From: Symbiodinium natans
Taxonomy: Eukaryota > Sar > Dinophyceae > Suessiales > Symbiodiniaceae
DNA length: 64,000 nt
Assembly: GCA_905221605.1 (NCBI GenBank)
Contig: CAJNDS010002529.1
Span: 182,660 to 246,659, forward strand
Reading direction: 5' to 3'
Shown: piece by piece, positions 11,418 to 21,437 of the stretch
Layout: every line of letters starts with the position of its first letter
How positions within the stretch are numbered: position 1 is the first letter of the stretch
The notes under the pieces: generated by a model
The model's input: only the letters and a program-made list of their open reading frames with translations
Database searches by the model: none
Told to the model about the DNA's origin: nothing
Made by a program: the position numbers and the translations under genes

Positions 11418-13395
11418 ATGGCGCCGAAGCGCTCCGTTGCCCTGAGCCGACTGCAAGTTTTGGTTCTACTTGGGCTTGGTGTTCCTCCCATATGGATCCT
11501 TGAATGAGATCGATGTTGGGCAAGGAGGTTGTCTGTGTCAGCCTTATATATCGTTATGGTCCAACTTGTGGGTCGGCCTTTAACCACTGAGGATACATCT
11601 CATTGATTTGACATCTTCGATGCTACCAGCAACCACCCATAGAGCTGCTTGCCTTTAATGGAATCTTCATTGGATCGGAGCCGTTCTGTGGCTACGCATT
11701 TTGTGGGCCGGGGTAACTACAAGTACTAGCTTGCTGCAGCTGAGGACTTGCTCGCCTTGGAGTTGTTTTCGGGACAAGAGTCCATTGTTGCGGGGTTTCG
11801 CTACTTTCCTGCATCTATATAGAGTAAGAAGAGATACACTTTTTTTAGATTACGAAGTGATACCCTAAACCCTAAACCCTAAACCCCCTCTAGGTCTTGC
11901 TGTCAGCACTGGCCTTGTGGGGTGGGGTGTCCTGCAGCTTGTGCTGACAACTCGTGAACTAGTGTAGGGTAATTGTGTAGTGAACTAGTGTAGGGAAATT
12001 CTGGTGGAGTCAAATGTGTTGCTCGTCCATTGAGGCAAGCGAGGACACACAGCGCTTCCTGGCTGTACATAAGCTTCGAATTCGAAGTTCATGCAGTTGT
12101 AAGTGGTATGGTGTCAAGGGCTTGTGAGGTAAGGTCAGGCGAGGTCGGCAGGGAACTGACCCAGGATATACAGGGCTTCGGGTTTTGGGTTGATGGGGTC
12201 TTGGGCAATTTATTGTCTTTTTTGACTTCTAGCATGTGGAGCTCAGAGCTTGCTGGATTGGGGGTTTTGACTGTTTTTTTCTCCAGAAAGCACCCCCCCT
12301 AAACCCAAGCGGTCTACTATAGAGTGCAGCCCCAACCTCAAACTGCTTCCATGAGCCTTGCCGAAGTAACACTCTCCAACCCATGTGAAGCCTCTAGTGT
12401 CCAAGCTAAGGCAAGGCTTCGATGTGGACAAAGACCGGGTGTACATGGACCTGCTGGAGCCATTTGGAGTCATAAAGGCAATAAGCCTAGTCCTACGTTT
12501 GCAGGAGCAAGGCTTATTGTTCGCCGGGCTGCCGTGCTGCAGCTTTATCTTCATCTCAGCGGGCACCCACAAGAGAACGACTGGCTCTCCATGGGGGCAG
12601 GAGAGATGGAAATTTGTCCGGGATGGAAATGTCTTGGGCTCACGATTTACTCTACTGGCGTGCCTAGCTGTCGCTCGGGCTGCTGTTTGGCTGGTTGAAA
12701 ATCCGTCTAGCACGGTGCTATTTTGGTTGCCACCCCTGAAGTGGCTTCTTCAGAAGGGTGGGATGTCTAACCAGGCTGTGCGTTGGCAGGGTCCTCATTT
12801 GCTCTCTGCTGCGATAGCAACTCTTGGAGGTTCATGGTACTTAGTAGTCCAACTATAGCTGTTCTAGATAACCCAATCATAACTTAAGGAGCTTATGTAC
12901 TGGGTTAGAACTATACATTTAAAACTTGGTTACAAGTACCCTCAACCTCCAAGTACATGCATTGCAACATTGCACTCTGCAAAAACCAAATAGGGCGCTC
13001 TCAAGTGCGTGCACACAAGGTGGATGGGGAGCTATGGCGGCATATGCCCGAAGCCACAGCTAGGTTGTGGCAACGCGTTGCTCACCTGCAGATTTCATAC
13101 ATGTACACATAGTACAAGTACCTCGTGAGAACATTGTAGTGTCTCGATCGCTTCGCTCTGGCCTAGTCCCTGGATGAGTCAACTCCGAATTCAGATGACA
13201 GCTGCCAAGCGGGAGGAGATCAAGCGGAAGCAGGTCTTGCAAAACAAAGAGATATACAAAGTGAAGCATACTGCCGACAAGGGTCGGCGTGTAACGGGGG
13301 GGCGGCACCTCAAACAAACACAAACTTATCCAGCGGCTTTTGGAGCCAGAGTGGCCAAGCTCCACTGCCAGTGGTGCGACACTCTGCCGCGCTAG
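11418..13395 (+). CDS. Gene B: cytosine-5 methyltransferase-like split gene (multicopy dinoflagellate family)
   Basis: Exons: 11418 to about 11505 (MAPKRSVALSRLQ start), 11740 to about 11808, possibly 12072-12096, 12411-12752, 13020 to about 13091, and 13195-13395 (stop TAG). The second exon reads LELFSGQESIVAGFR, like SAM-binding motif I of C5 DNA methyltransferases (ELFSG..G...GF). The main exon reads FAGLPCCSFIF (compare motif IV, with its Pro-Cys) and later WLVENPSS (compare the ENV motif VI). The next exons read WMGSYGGICPKP and a basic KREEIKRK to VTGGRHLKQTQTYP stretch. From memory, this order matches a family present in many copies in Symbiodiniaceae; its activity is unknown to me. 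The intron 12753-13019 uses a GA donor and contains family A element A2. Gene C follows within 400 bp on the same strand and could be the 3' part of the same transcript. Confidence 0.6.
12832..12955. mobile_element. Family A inverted-repeat element, copy A2, inside an intron
   Basis: Left end TCTTGGAGGTTCATGGTACT and right end CTCAACCTCCAAGTA are inverted. The interior is strongly diverged from A1. It lies within the 267-nt intron of gene B, 79 bp after the donor and 64 bp before the acceptor. Confidence 0.75.
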
Positions 13396-13564
13396 CTTTA
13401 TGATGCAGCTGTAGCTAGGGCTCTTACATGTCAGAATAAACTAGCTTGCAATAACACCTAGCCAAGGACAGCTTGTGTCAGGGTGCGCCCCAGCCACCTG
13501 GTGCAATGACACTATTGGAATCCTTGCTGGTTGATTGGATCGCCCCTGGGACGCGACTGAGTTT

Positions 13565-13695
13565 CCAACATGGTCTGTGCTAACCCTAAACCCTAAACCC
13601 TTAGCCTTAAACCCTAAACCCTAAACCCTACACCTGAAACCCTAAACCCTACAACCAAAGCCTAAACCCTAAACCCTAAGCCTAAACCCTGTACT
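13565..13695 (-). repeat. Degenerate CCCTAAA array between genes B and C
   Basis: About 15 CCCTAAA-related units with CCCTTAG, CCTGAAA and CCTACAA variants, in the gap 13396-13776. Confidence 0.9.
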
Positions 13696-13776
13696 AGTGT
13701 CCTGTGCCCCTCTGAACCTTCGCATTCTATGTATATCCAGAAATCAAACGAAGCCCCTCTTACACCCTGAATATAG

Positions 13777-14004
13777 AAATGCCCCTGTGTAATCTGTTCG
13801 CCTAAAGGCGATGAACTCCCAACATCGGCTCAGGATCCGCCAGAGGATTTGTGGTCTCGGGCAGACCTGCAGCAGATCCAGTTCGAGGTGGAGAGGGCCA
13901 TCCAACAGGGGAAGTATGTCCCGGACAAAATGATTCCTTTGAGTATCCACCCTAGCAAAGAGCTTTTCTTGCAGTATCGGAACCACGTCTTTGGAGACGA
14001 TTAG
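13777..14004 (+). CDS. Probable exon (upstream part of gene C or 3' part of gene B)
   Basis: An open frame from 13777 to a TAG at 14002 encodes ELPTSAQDPPEDLWSRADLQ, then QIQFEVERAIQQGKYVPDK, then IHPSKELFLQYRNHVFGDD. Composition is coding-like (acidic/amphipathic) and unlike the repeat-derived frames around it. No start codon or certain splice sites were found, and the donor may lie before the TAG. It sits between the clear exons of genes B and C on the same strand. Confidence 0.45.
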   Translation, partial: KCPCVICSPKGDELPTSAQDPPEDLWSRADLQQIQFEVERAIQQGKYVPDKMIPLSIHPSKELFLQYRNHVFGDD

Positions 14005-14238
14005 TGCACGTGGCCAGAAAGCTGCTGAACAATTCCCTAGATATGAGTCCTGCGACGGTCGTATGTTCATGGAATAAGGGCTAGAGTGTTTGCAGCTTGC
14101 AGGTCATGTGTGCTGCGCTCTTTAGGGCTTGTAGGCCTGTGGCAATGCTGTGGTGTATAGCTGCAGTAGCTCCCTCCAGTCTTCTGGGCCTTACACACCA
14201 TGTCGGATGATATTGGTACCGGTACATAGGTCTAGTCT

Positions 14239-14360
14239 GCCCAGAGAGCCCAATACCCCCTTAACTAAGGAATACTCGCTAAATATCATAATAAGGATCC
14301 CCGAAAATCTAAATACGGTACATCCCCTAAATATTTAAAGGGGTATAGAGCTCTCTGGGT
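14239..14360. mobile_element. Orphan 120-bp inverted-repeat element
   Basis: Ends CCCAGAGAGCCCAATACCCC and GGGGTATAGAGCTCTCTGGG are inverted copies of each other. I see no second full copy in the window. It has the same size class as the other hairpin elements. Confidence 0.55.
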
Positions 14361-14952
14361 GTATCGTGACGACTTCGCAGTACTACTTGGTGGCACTGGC
14401 CCAGTCCTGGAACCTTAATTCTCCGCTTTAACTTCCCACGCCAAGTGTGATCCACAAGGGCTTAGTTTTGGTAGATACCTGAGATCGTGCATCATGGTGA
14501 CCTAGACCAGATACTCCTGGATGTTTGCTTGTGGCCACATGCTGATGTTGCCCGCCTGGTGCAATGCAGCAGCTGCGTGGGTGCACCGGCCTGCCCATGA
14601 GTGCACTGATAAGGGCTAGAGCTAGCTGCCGACGTAGGGTTTTGGGGCTGGGGTTGTTGTTTCGAGTTTACAAGTTTGGGGTCCGTACGCTTTAGTGTAC
14701 AGGTGCTCTGAGTAGTCGGGGGCTGCGGGTTGCTTGTTCGAGCAGGCGTTTGTTAGAAGCCCCTTCAAACAGCATGCTGTAACATTAATCAGTGCTTGAG
14801 AACTGAACTGGTCAGCGGCTCTAGAAACTTCTTACTGGTGTACATTCGACAATCGCCAGGGCAGCTGCATGTGACCTTCTAACGTGGAGCTTCAGAGAAA
14901 ATGTAGCTGTGTTGGGTCATTCTGTTAAAGTATTGCTTTGTGCCTGCTTTGC

Positions 14953-15165
14953 GGTTTAGGGTTTAGGGTTTAGGGTTTAGGGTTTAGGGTTTAGGGTTTA
15001 GGGTTTAGGGTTTAGGGTTTAGGGTTTAGGGTTTAGGGTTTAGGTTTAGGGTTTAGGGTTTAGGGTTGAGGGTTGAGGGTTGAGGGTTGAGGGTTCAGGG
15101 TTCAGGGTTCAGGGTTCAGGGTTAGGGTTTAGGCTTTTTGGGTTTAGGGTTCACGGGTTGAGGTT
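14953..15165 (+). repeat. Long telomere-type array grading into variants
   Basis: About 16 TTTAGGG units followed by runs of TTGAGGG and then TTCAGGG units. Variant units are clustered, showing local expansion of mutated units. Confidence 0.96.
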
Positions 15166-15188
15166 TGGGTCGAGGTTTAGTTTGCCCC

Positions 15189-15885
15189 ACCAACACCAAC
15201 CCCCCCAACCACAACCCCCCACAAGCCCCCCAACCCCCAAACCCCCCCAACCCCCCCCAACCCCCAACAAAAAACACTTCCAACCCAAATTTTCTGGGTT
15301 GGGTTTGCTTGAAGCACAGCCCCCCACCCCCCCACAGCTGCCCCCCCCAACCCCCCCAACCCCCCCCCACAACCCCCCCAACCCCCCCCCCCCCAACCCC
15401 CCCCCCCCAACCCAACAAACCCCCCCCCCCCAACCACAACCCCCCCCCCCCACCCCCCCCCCAAACCCCCCCCCCCCAACCCCCCCCCACCCCAACCCCC
15501 CCCCCCCCCCCCCCCCAACCCCCCCCCCCAACCCCCCCCACCCCCCCCAAACCCCCCCCCCAAACCCCCCCCCAACCCCCCCCAACCCCCCCCCAACCCC
15601 CCCAACCCCCCCCCCCAACCCCCCCCAAACCCCCCCCAACCCCCCCAACCCAACCCCAACCCCAACCCCCCAACCCCAACCCCCCAACCCAACCCCCAAC
15701 CCCCAACCCCCTAACCCCCCAACCCCCAACCCCCCCACCCCCCCAACCCCCCAACCCCCCAACCCCCCAACCCCCAACCCCCCCACCCCCCAACCCCCCC
15801 AACCCCCCAGACCCACAACCACCCCAAACCCAACCCCCCCCCCCCAACCCCCCCAACCCCCCCCCAACCCCCCAACCCCCCCAAA
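15189..15885. repeat. 700-bp C-rich tract, (C5-9 A2-3)n
   Basis: Almost pure runs of C separated by AA or AAA. It is open in several frames on both strands, giving Pro/Asn/Thr or Gly/Trp peptides, none of which I believe is a protein. Only 15266-15330 contains ordinary sequence. The G-rich minus strand could form quadruplexes. Confidence 0.95.
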
Positions 15886-16182
15886 GTCCCAGCCTTTGGA
15901 GGTTGCGAGCCACTTTTGAGGTCCTGCAAGGAAAACCAGGCGCGTTAGAAAGCGTTACTTTGCGTTACTTTGGGTCATTTTGCCGTGCAGGAGCGATTCT
16001 GGGCGTTACTTTAACCGTTAGTTTGCGTTACTTTGTGGGGTTCTGGTTCAGATTGCTTTTGTAGGGTTTTTGGCCCTCGTCATCAGCTATGCCTACAAAA
16101 AATGGGAGAGGTATCTTGGTGAGGAAGGATGAGCCCTGTTTTTTTTAGCGCTTGGAGTACCCGAAGCTTACGTTAAGGGTTG

Positions 16183-16322
16183 TTAGGGTTTAGGGTTTAG
16201 GGTTTAGGGTTTAGGGTTTAGGGTTAGGGTTAGGGTTTAGGGTTTAGGGTTTAGGGTTTAGGGTTTAGGGTTTAGGGTTTAGGGTTTAGGGTTTAGGGTT
16301 TAGGGTTTAGGGTTTAGGGTTT
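16183..16322 (+). repeat. Telomere-type array just upstream of gene C exon
   Basis: About 19 TTTAGGG units with one TTAGGG slip. It ends 17 bp before the acceptor AG at 16338-16339. Confidence 0.96.
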
Positions 16323-16339
16323 CCCCTGTGGAAGCTTAG

Positions 16340-17326
16340 GCAGAAAAAGCTGATGATGATTTTGACATGGAAAGGGAGCTTTCAGATGCTACGAAGCGTG
16401 TTCGGGAGCGAGCAGGAGTTAGCGAGGGTGTCTAGACTCGCAGATTTTGGTTTCTTATTAGTTTCTTTTTGAACTGAATGTTGCAGATCTGCAAACAGAC
16501 ATGTGGCACTCTGTGCCCCATTTTGATTCAGGCTCCGTGGCAGCTCTGTCGACCCCTGCATTTACTCCAGCAAAGAGCCCTGACCAGAAACGTGCCCGGC
16601 AGGAAGATGTGGCCCCAATCCCAGCCAGCCAAGCACAAAAGGAGCCCAAGCCTGAAGAGCTGCAAGGATTAAGGGAGGATGGTCTTGCAGGCTTGCCACA
16701 GCCAGCCCTGCCAGCCGTTGTGGCCCCCACTCCCACCCTGCCCACCGCTGCAGCCCCAGCCTACAAGGAGACCCAGGTCGTGGATTCCCCTACGCCGGCA
16801 GTAACACCTGTGACAAAATCTATGAATGCTGTGGCTCCGTGTGCCCCACTGAAGCCCCCGTCGCCCGAGAAGCACATCGCTTCCCCCCGCAACCTTTTGC
16901 GCGCACTCGATGAAGCCGAGAAGGCCAGATGTTTTCATACTCGCAGCTAATTTATCAAACTCTAAACCCAAAACCCTAAACCCTAAACCCCATACCAATA
17001 CGTCAATCTTTCTAGACTCTCTATCTATATATACATATATATATATATGTATGTATCATGTCTATTTATCTATCTAAGGGTCCATGCTATGATACTCTGA
17101 GGCCCGAAAGTTCCTATATAGGAAATACTTAAGGCTTCAAGGCCCAGGTATTCCCAATATTGGCACATAGACCCTTCGGTATTATGTCTCATACTATCTG
17201 TATGTATGTATGTATGTATGTATGTATGTATGTATGTATGTATACATAAATATATTATATTATATTATATTACATTATATTATATTATATATATTATATT
17301 ATATTATATACATATGATGTATATAC

Positions 17327-17357
<31 letters not shown>

Positions 17358-17601
17358 CCGAAGGGTCCATGTACCTCTTTCTTATATACTTAAACCCCGA
17401 AGTCCCTATATAGGGAGTACTTTAAGGCACATGTATTTCCTTTTTAGGTACATGGACCTTTAGGGGTATATATATATATATATATATATATAGATATAAA
17501 CATGCGGTTTGCCAATTATATATTCTAAGTTATGCATATACATATACATATATATATATATATATGCACTATGTAGTATATATATACATATATAGATGTA
17601 G

Positions 17602-17641
<40 letters not shown>

Positions 17642-20578
17642 ACTCTTTGGTTTGGTGTTCCCTGAAATGAAAACCTAGATGTGCAACCCTATTCCCTCCA
17701 AGCCTCAGGACGCAACTTCTGCATTGACGGATGGCACTGGAGCACTGGGCTGCCTGCTCATAAATTAGGGTTTTTGGTGATCTTTTACAGGGCAGCATAC
17801 ACATGGCAATAATGAAGGTTCTGGCATCGACAAGGCCGACACGATTCCTTGGAGCCTGAGCTTTGTAGATGTGGAGTTGGATATGGGGGATGTGGCAAGC
17901 CCCAACACCTCGATCGAGCATGATATGGCGTCAGAGCTCGATTCTCTGAAGAAGAGCTTGTGCCGGCCCTTTGACACCTTGGACGGAAGCCCCACAGACT
18001 GCCATCTCGTGACAGAGCTGGTGTCGATTGGTACACGTCGATGCAGAGTGTGACCTTTGCGCCCGTTCCAGACGAGTCGCCTGAGGAGGCCCGTGCAGCC
18101 ATGAAGGTGTTCAACTTGTTTGGGGAGCTACGCAGCCTCAAGTCCAGGCTGTTGGAGTGTGAGGGGGTGAGGGTGGAGAAGATGAAGAACGTGGAGGCTG
18201 CCATAGAGAAGAGCCTGAAGAAGGTTCTTGTGGGCGCCTCCAACACCGAGGAGAACCGACAAGTGTTGGAGCGGGAGATGGAAGCTTTCCGCAAGAAGCA
18301 GTTCGAGGCTGCTTCTGGGTCTTGCAATGCTGCCAAGGAGAAGCTGACCGCTGTGGAGAACGAGCTGCAGCTGTCAGCTGAAAAGCTGGTGGGCCTGCTG
18401 CACAGCCAACATTTGGCTGCCCGGAAATCCAGCGGTCAAATGTCTGTGGACTTGCTCCAAGAGGTGCAGGAGCAGCTGAAGTGCTTGGAGCTCACTTCTA
18501 AGTCGCCAAGTTTTGGGGAGACTGGTGGCACCAAAGAGCCCCAAGAGGTTTGCTGTCAGCACTTACCCAGAGCCCTACGGATTCCCCCACCTATCTCCAT
18601 AAAATAGGAAAAAATATCAGATCTCTAGCAACACTTATATAAATATCCTTGAGTGCACAGGCAGCTGCTGCCCCGACCGGCGGTCCTGATCGTCTGTCGT
18701 TCGAGGCTTTGCAGGAGACCTTGCAGCGCAAGGATACTACACAGTTGGAGGACGGCTGTTGGTGGTTGATGTTTGGAGTTGGGTTGCGGGGTTGCATAAG
18801 ACACTGTGTGTGTTTTGAAAATTTTAAAGGAAGACCAGAAGAATGAGATGCTAAAGCTTGGCCTACTCTTCCCGGGTCCCAATGGTCGGCTGGAGACTGC
18901 TGATGAACGAGACCGAAGGTTGGCCCACAACTCCCGTATGCGCTTCAACCGATCTTTCGAAAGTGCCCTGGAGAACGAACACAGTACGGTTTATATATAG
19001 GGTTTAGGGTTTAGGCTTCATTTAGGGTTTAGGGTTTGGGGTTCAGGTTTAGGGTCGAGGGTTGAGGGTTTAGGGTCTGGGGTTTACGTTTGGGGTTTGG
19101 GATTTGGGGTTTGGGGGTTGGGGTTTGGGGTTTGGGGTTCGGGTTTCGGGTTTGGGGTTTCGGGTCTCAACCCTACCAAGTCCTGAATGTGTGACTCAGG
19201 CAAAGACTGCCCCAAGGAAGTGTTGGCCGCAGCAACCAACAAGAAGTACAGCTGCTCGGTGTATATGGGGGGGCGGGGGAGGGGAAGGTCTACCAGCTTT
19301 CTGGCATTTCTAGAGTGGGGTTAGACCGATCTATCTAAGACCGGAACCTGATCCCCAAGCTCTATGAAGATTGGCTCAGTGCCGGAGGGGACTGGATGAA
19401 AAGCAGCTTGATGCTGAACGTGACAATGTCCAAGACGCAACGCCGCCGAGGGCGGTACGTGCTCAAAAGCTACAGGGATCTGAAGGCGCAATACGGTGGT
19501 GCCTTAGCGAAGGATATAAGGCTGAGAAAGAAGGAGCTCGGCCCTCCCTGGTGGCAAGAGCATCCAGATCTCCCAGGTGTTGAAGACACTTAATGCTTTA
19601 TCCAACACGATGTATAAACGGGTTTTTTCACTGAATGTTTATATGCCTTAAGAAACCAAACTTCATGTCATACCCCAAATCAGCCTGCCACAACACAGAG
19701 GATTGGGAACTCTTCAAGGTGTGGGATGCTACCGAGTTCGAGGATGAGGAGGAGGACAAGGTTGAGCACGGCTTCTCCGCGCAGGGTGGGGTGGATGAGG
19801 AAGGCACTAGGGCCCTCATGCCACCTGCTTGAGCTATTATACCCAGGAAATTGGTTTTGTGCCTCTGTAGATACACAGACTTGCATGGCGGGGGGAGGGG
19901 GTGGGGTGGGGGGTGTGCACTTCCCAGTTAGAACTGCTCAGGAACTACTTCCAGCAGCCTGGGTCCATGGCCCACTCTGGGCACATCATGCCATCGGCGG
20001 CTCCCGCCGCATCGTCCTCGACAGGTCCACCCCCAGCAACCCCCGCAAGAGGAAGTGGAGCACCAGGACTTGGAAGTGGAGCAGGGGAAAACATGAAGAA
20101 GAAGGCCAAGCCAACCCCCTTGACAAAGGCTGCTTCCGCTAAGCTAACTGGGTGTGGCTCCAAGCTTACAGAGATGCGGGTTCTGGCTGCTGAGCTGGCC
20201 AAGTGTGATCGACTGAAGCTTGCTTGCACACATGATTCAAAGTTGGTCAATACTTGCAAAAAGAGCTTTAAGGTCTGGTAAAGTTTTGGGTGCACTCATG
20301 AATTCAGGAGTGAAGGCCTTCGCACAGGCTACAAAGAGGAGCTGGACAAGGCAATCGCTGCTCTGGAGGATGCCAGAAATCCTCTAGAGTCGTGGTACGC
20401 AAAGCGTGTGCCAGAGGACGACATAGTGGGGGAAGAGAGAGCTTCCTATGACGCGGCTATTAGAAATGTGGAGACTGCCATCTCGAACTGTGGGGGTACC
20501 ATCAAGTCAGTCCGCAAAGAAATTGTAACTAGGCTTCGCAAGTTCACGTTCCTCATCAACGTACAATTGAAGCACTAG
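16340..20578 (+). CDS. Gene C: coiled-coil protein with recurrent dinoflagellate C-terminal module
   Basis: Exons by phase: 16340-16427, 16487 to about 16925, 17791 to about 18040, 18047-18547, 18661-18754, 18831-18983, 19200-19258, 19360-19576, 19699-19799, about 19930-20272, and 20309-20578 (TAG). The N-part is acidic ([17 protein letters not shown]) then Pro/Ala-rich. 18.05-18.55 kb encodes a long charged coiled coil ([29 protein letters not shown]). The C-terminal module reads [50 protein letters not shown], an arrangement I recall from many Symbiodiniaceae proteins of unknown function. Then comes a Pro/Ala linker and a second helical part ([15 protein letters not shown]). Donors are GT at 16428, 18548, 18984, 19259 and 19577; GC at 18755; probably GA at 19800. 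Two joins fail: a frame change near 18030-18047 and a TAA at 20279-20281 with the frame otherwise continuous. The stop TAG lies directly against a TTTAGGG array. Confidence 0.6.
17075..17179. mobile_element. Family B inverted-repeat element, copy B1
   Basis: Ends CTAAGGGTCCATGCTATGAT and GGCACATAGACCCTTCGG are inverted. The interior has AAAGTTCCTATATAGGAAAT and paired GGCCC/GGGCC-like arms typical of the family. It lies in an intron-sized gap of gene C. Confidence 0.65.
17358..17464. mobile_element. Family B inverted-repeat element, copy B2
   Basis: CGAAGGGTCCATGTACCT at the left and AGGTACATGGACCTTTAG at the right are near-perfect inverted ends. The centre CCCTATATAGGG is palindromic. Confidence 0.8.
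19000..19165 (+). repeat. Degenerate telomere-type array inside gene C intron
   Basis: TTTAGGG, TTTGGGG and TTCGGGT-type units fill most of the 216-nt intron 18984-19199. Confidence 0.9.
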
Positions 20579-20650
20579 GGGTTTAGGGTTTATAGGGTTT
20601 AGGGTTTAGGGTTTAGATTTTAGGGTTTAGGCTTTAGGGTTTGGGGCTCA
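20579..20650 (+). repeat. Telomere-type array touching gene C stop codon
   Basis: Starts at the base after the TAG of gene C: GGGTTTAGGGTTTATAGGG and further units. Confidence 0.9.
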
Positions 20651-21430
20651 GCAGGGTTTGGGTTTGATCATATCCCAGGCTCCTCCGAAGCCGACCGGGC
20701 AGGCGAAGGCGAACGCAGGAGGGAAGTCCTCACGTGGCCGCTGATGGCCAGCTAGCAATTTTGGAAGCCCATTGTCCAGCGAATTTGGAATCCAAAGTGT
20801 AGCTATACAGGGCTCCGGTTCCCCATTTTGAATACATGTAGTTGGGGGGAGGGTGGGGCCTTCACAGCTACCTGCAATCTTACAAGCGATGTGGTTGCTG
20901 GACAAGTCGTGATTTCTATAATTTTGTCCAGAAAGTTCGATGCTGCTGTAACATTCACTGTCCCTCTAGCTCTTGGTTGCGGTACGTGATAGACAGGTTA
21001 GCCCTGCTGCAAGGCCTAAGCCCTCAAAACAATTAAGAAACCCGAGTCCCCGAATTAGCAACTAAGCCCCAATATTGCACCCTGAACCTGAGAACCGAGG
21101 CTCTAGAAATCGAATGTTCGAATACGCTGTAGCAATGTGGAGGGTGTGCAGCAACGGACATAGGCTGCAGGAATGCCCAGGAGGGGGTTGTGGTGATCAG
21201 GATATCGACGATTCGGCCTATATGTTATCATGGGTAAAACCTAAAGCAACCGTGCGTGGTCCTGCGCAACCCCTTGGGTGTTTAAAAGCTTGATCTTTGT
21301 CGATCGCGAGCATTTGCAATTCCTGTCTGCAGCTGAAAACAATGATGCAACGTCAGGGCTTGCTTCGCTACTGTTGTTTTGATTTAGTCGCGCTCCCGTG
21401 GGTTCCCATATCACTGGCTAGCTTTGCGCG
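20651..21430. other. Spacer between genes C and D with possible first exons
   Basis: A short frame near 20686-20745 (PPKPTGQAKANAGGKSSRGR) looks like an exon of a basic linker but cannot be joined. I see nothing else firm. Confidence 0.35.
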
Positions 21431-21437
21431 CCACGCA

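Larger units (their letters stand above)
17034..17640. repeat. AT-rich microsatellite block with two family B elements
   Basis: Runs of (ATGT)n, (TATAT)n and (TA)n between gene C exons, interrupted by two family B elements (17075-17179, 17358-17464). Confidence 0.85.

Noticed and set aside
15080-16064. Long open frames on both strands encoding Pro/Asn/Thr or Gly/Trp polymers.
   Set aside because: They are direct translations of the C-rich tract; being open in several frames on both strands is a composition effect.
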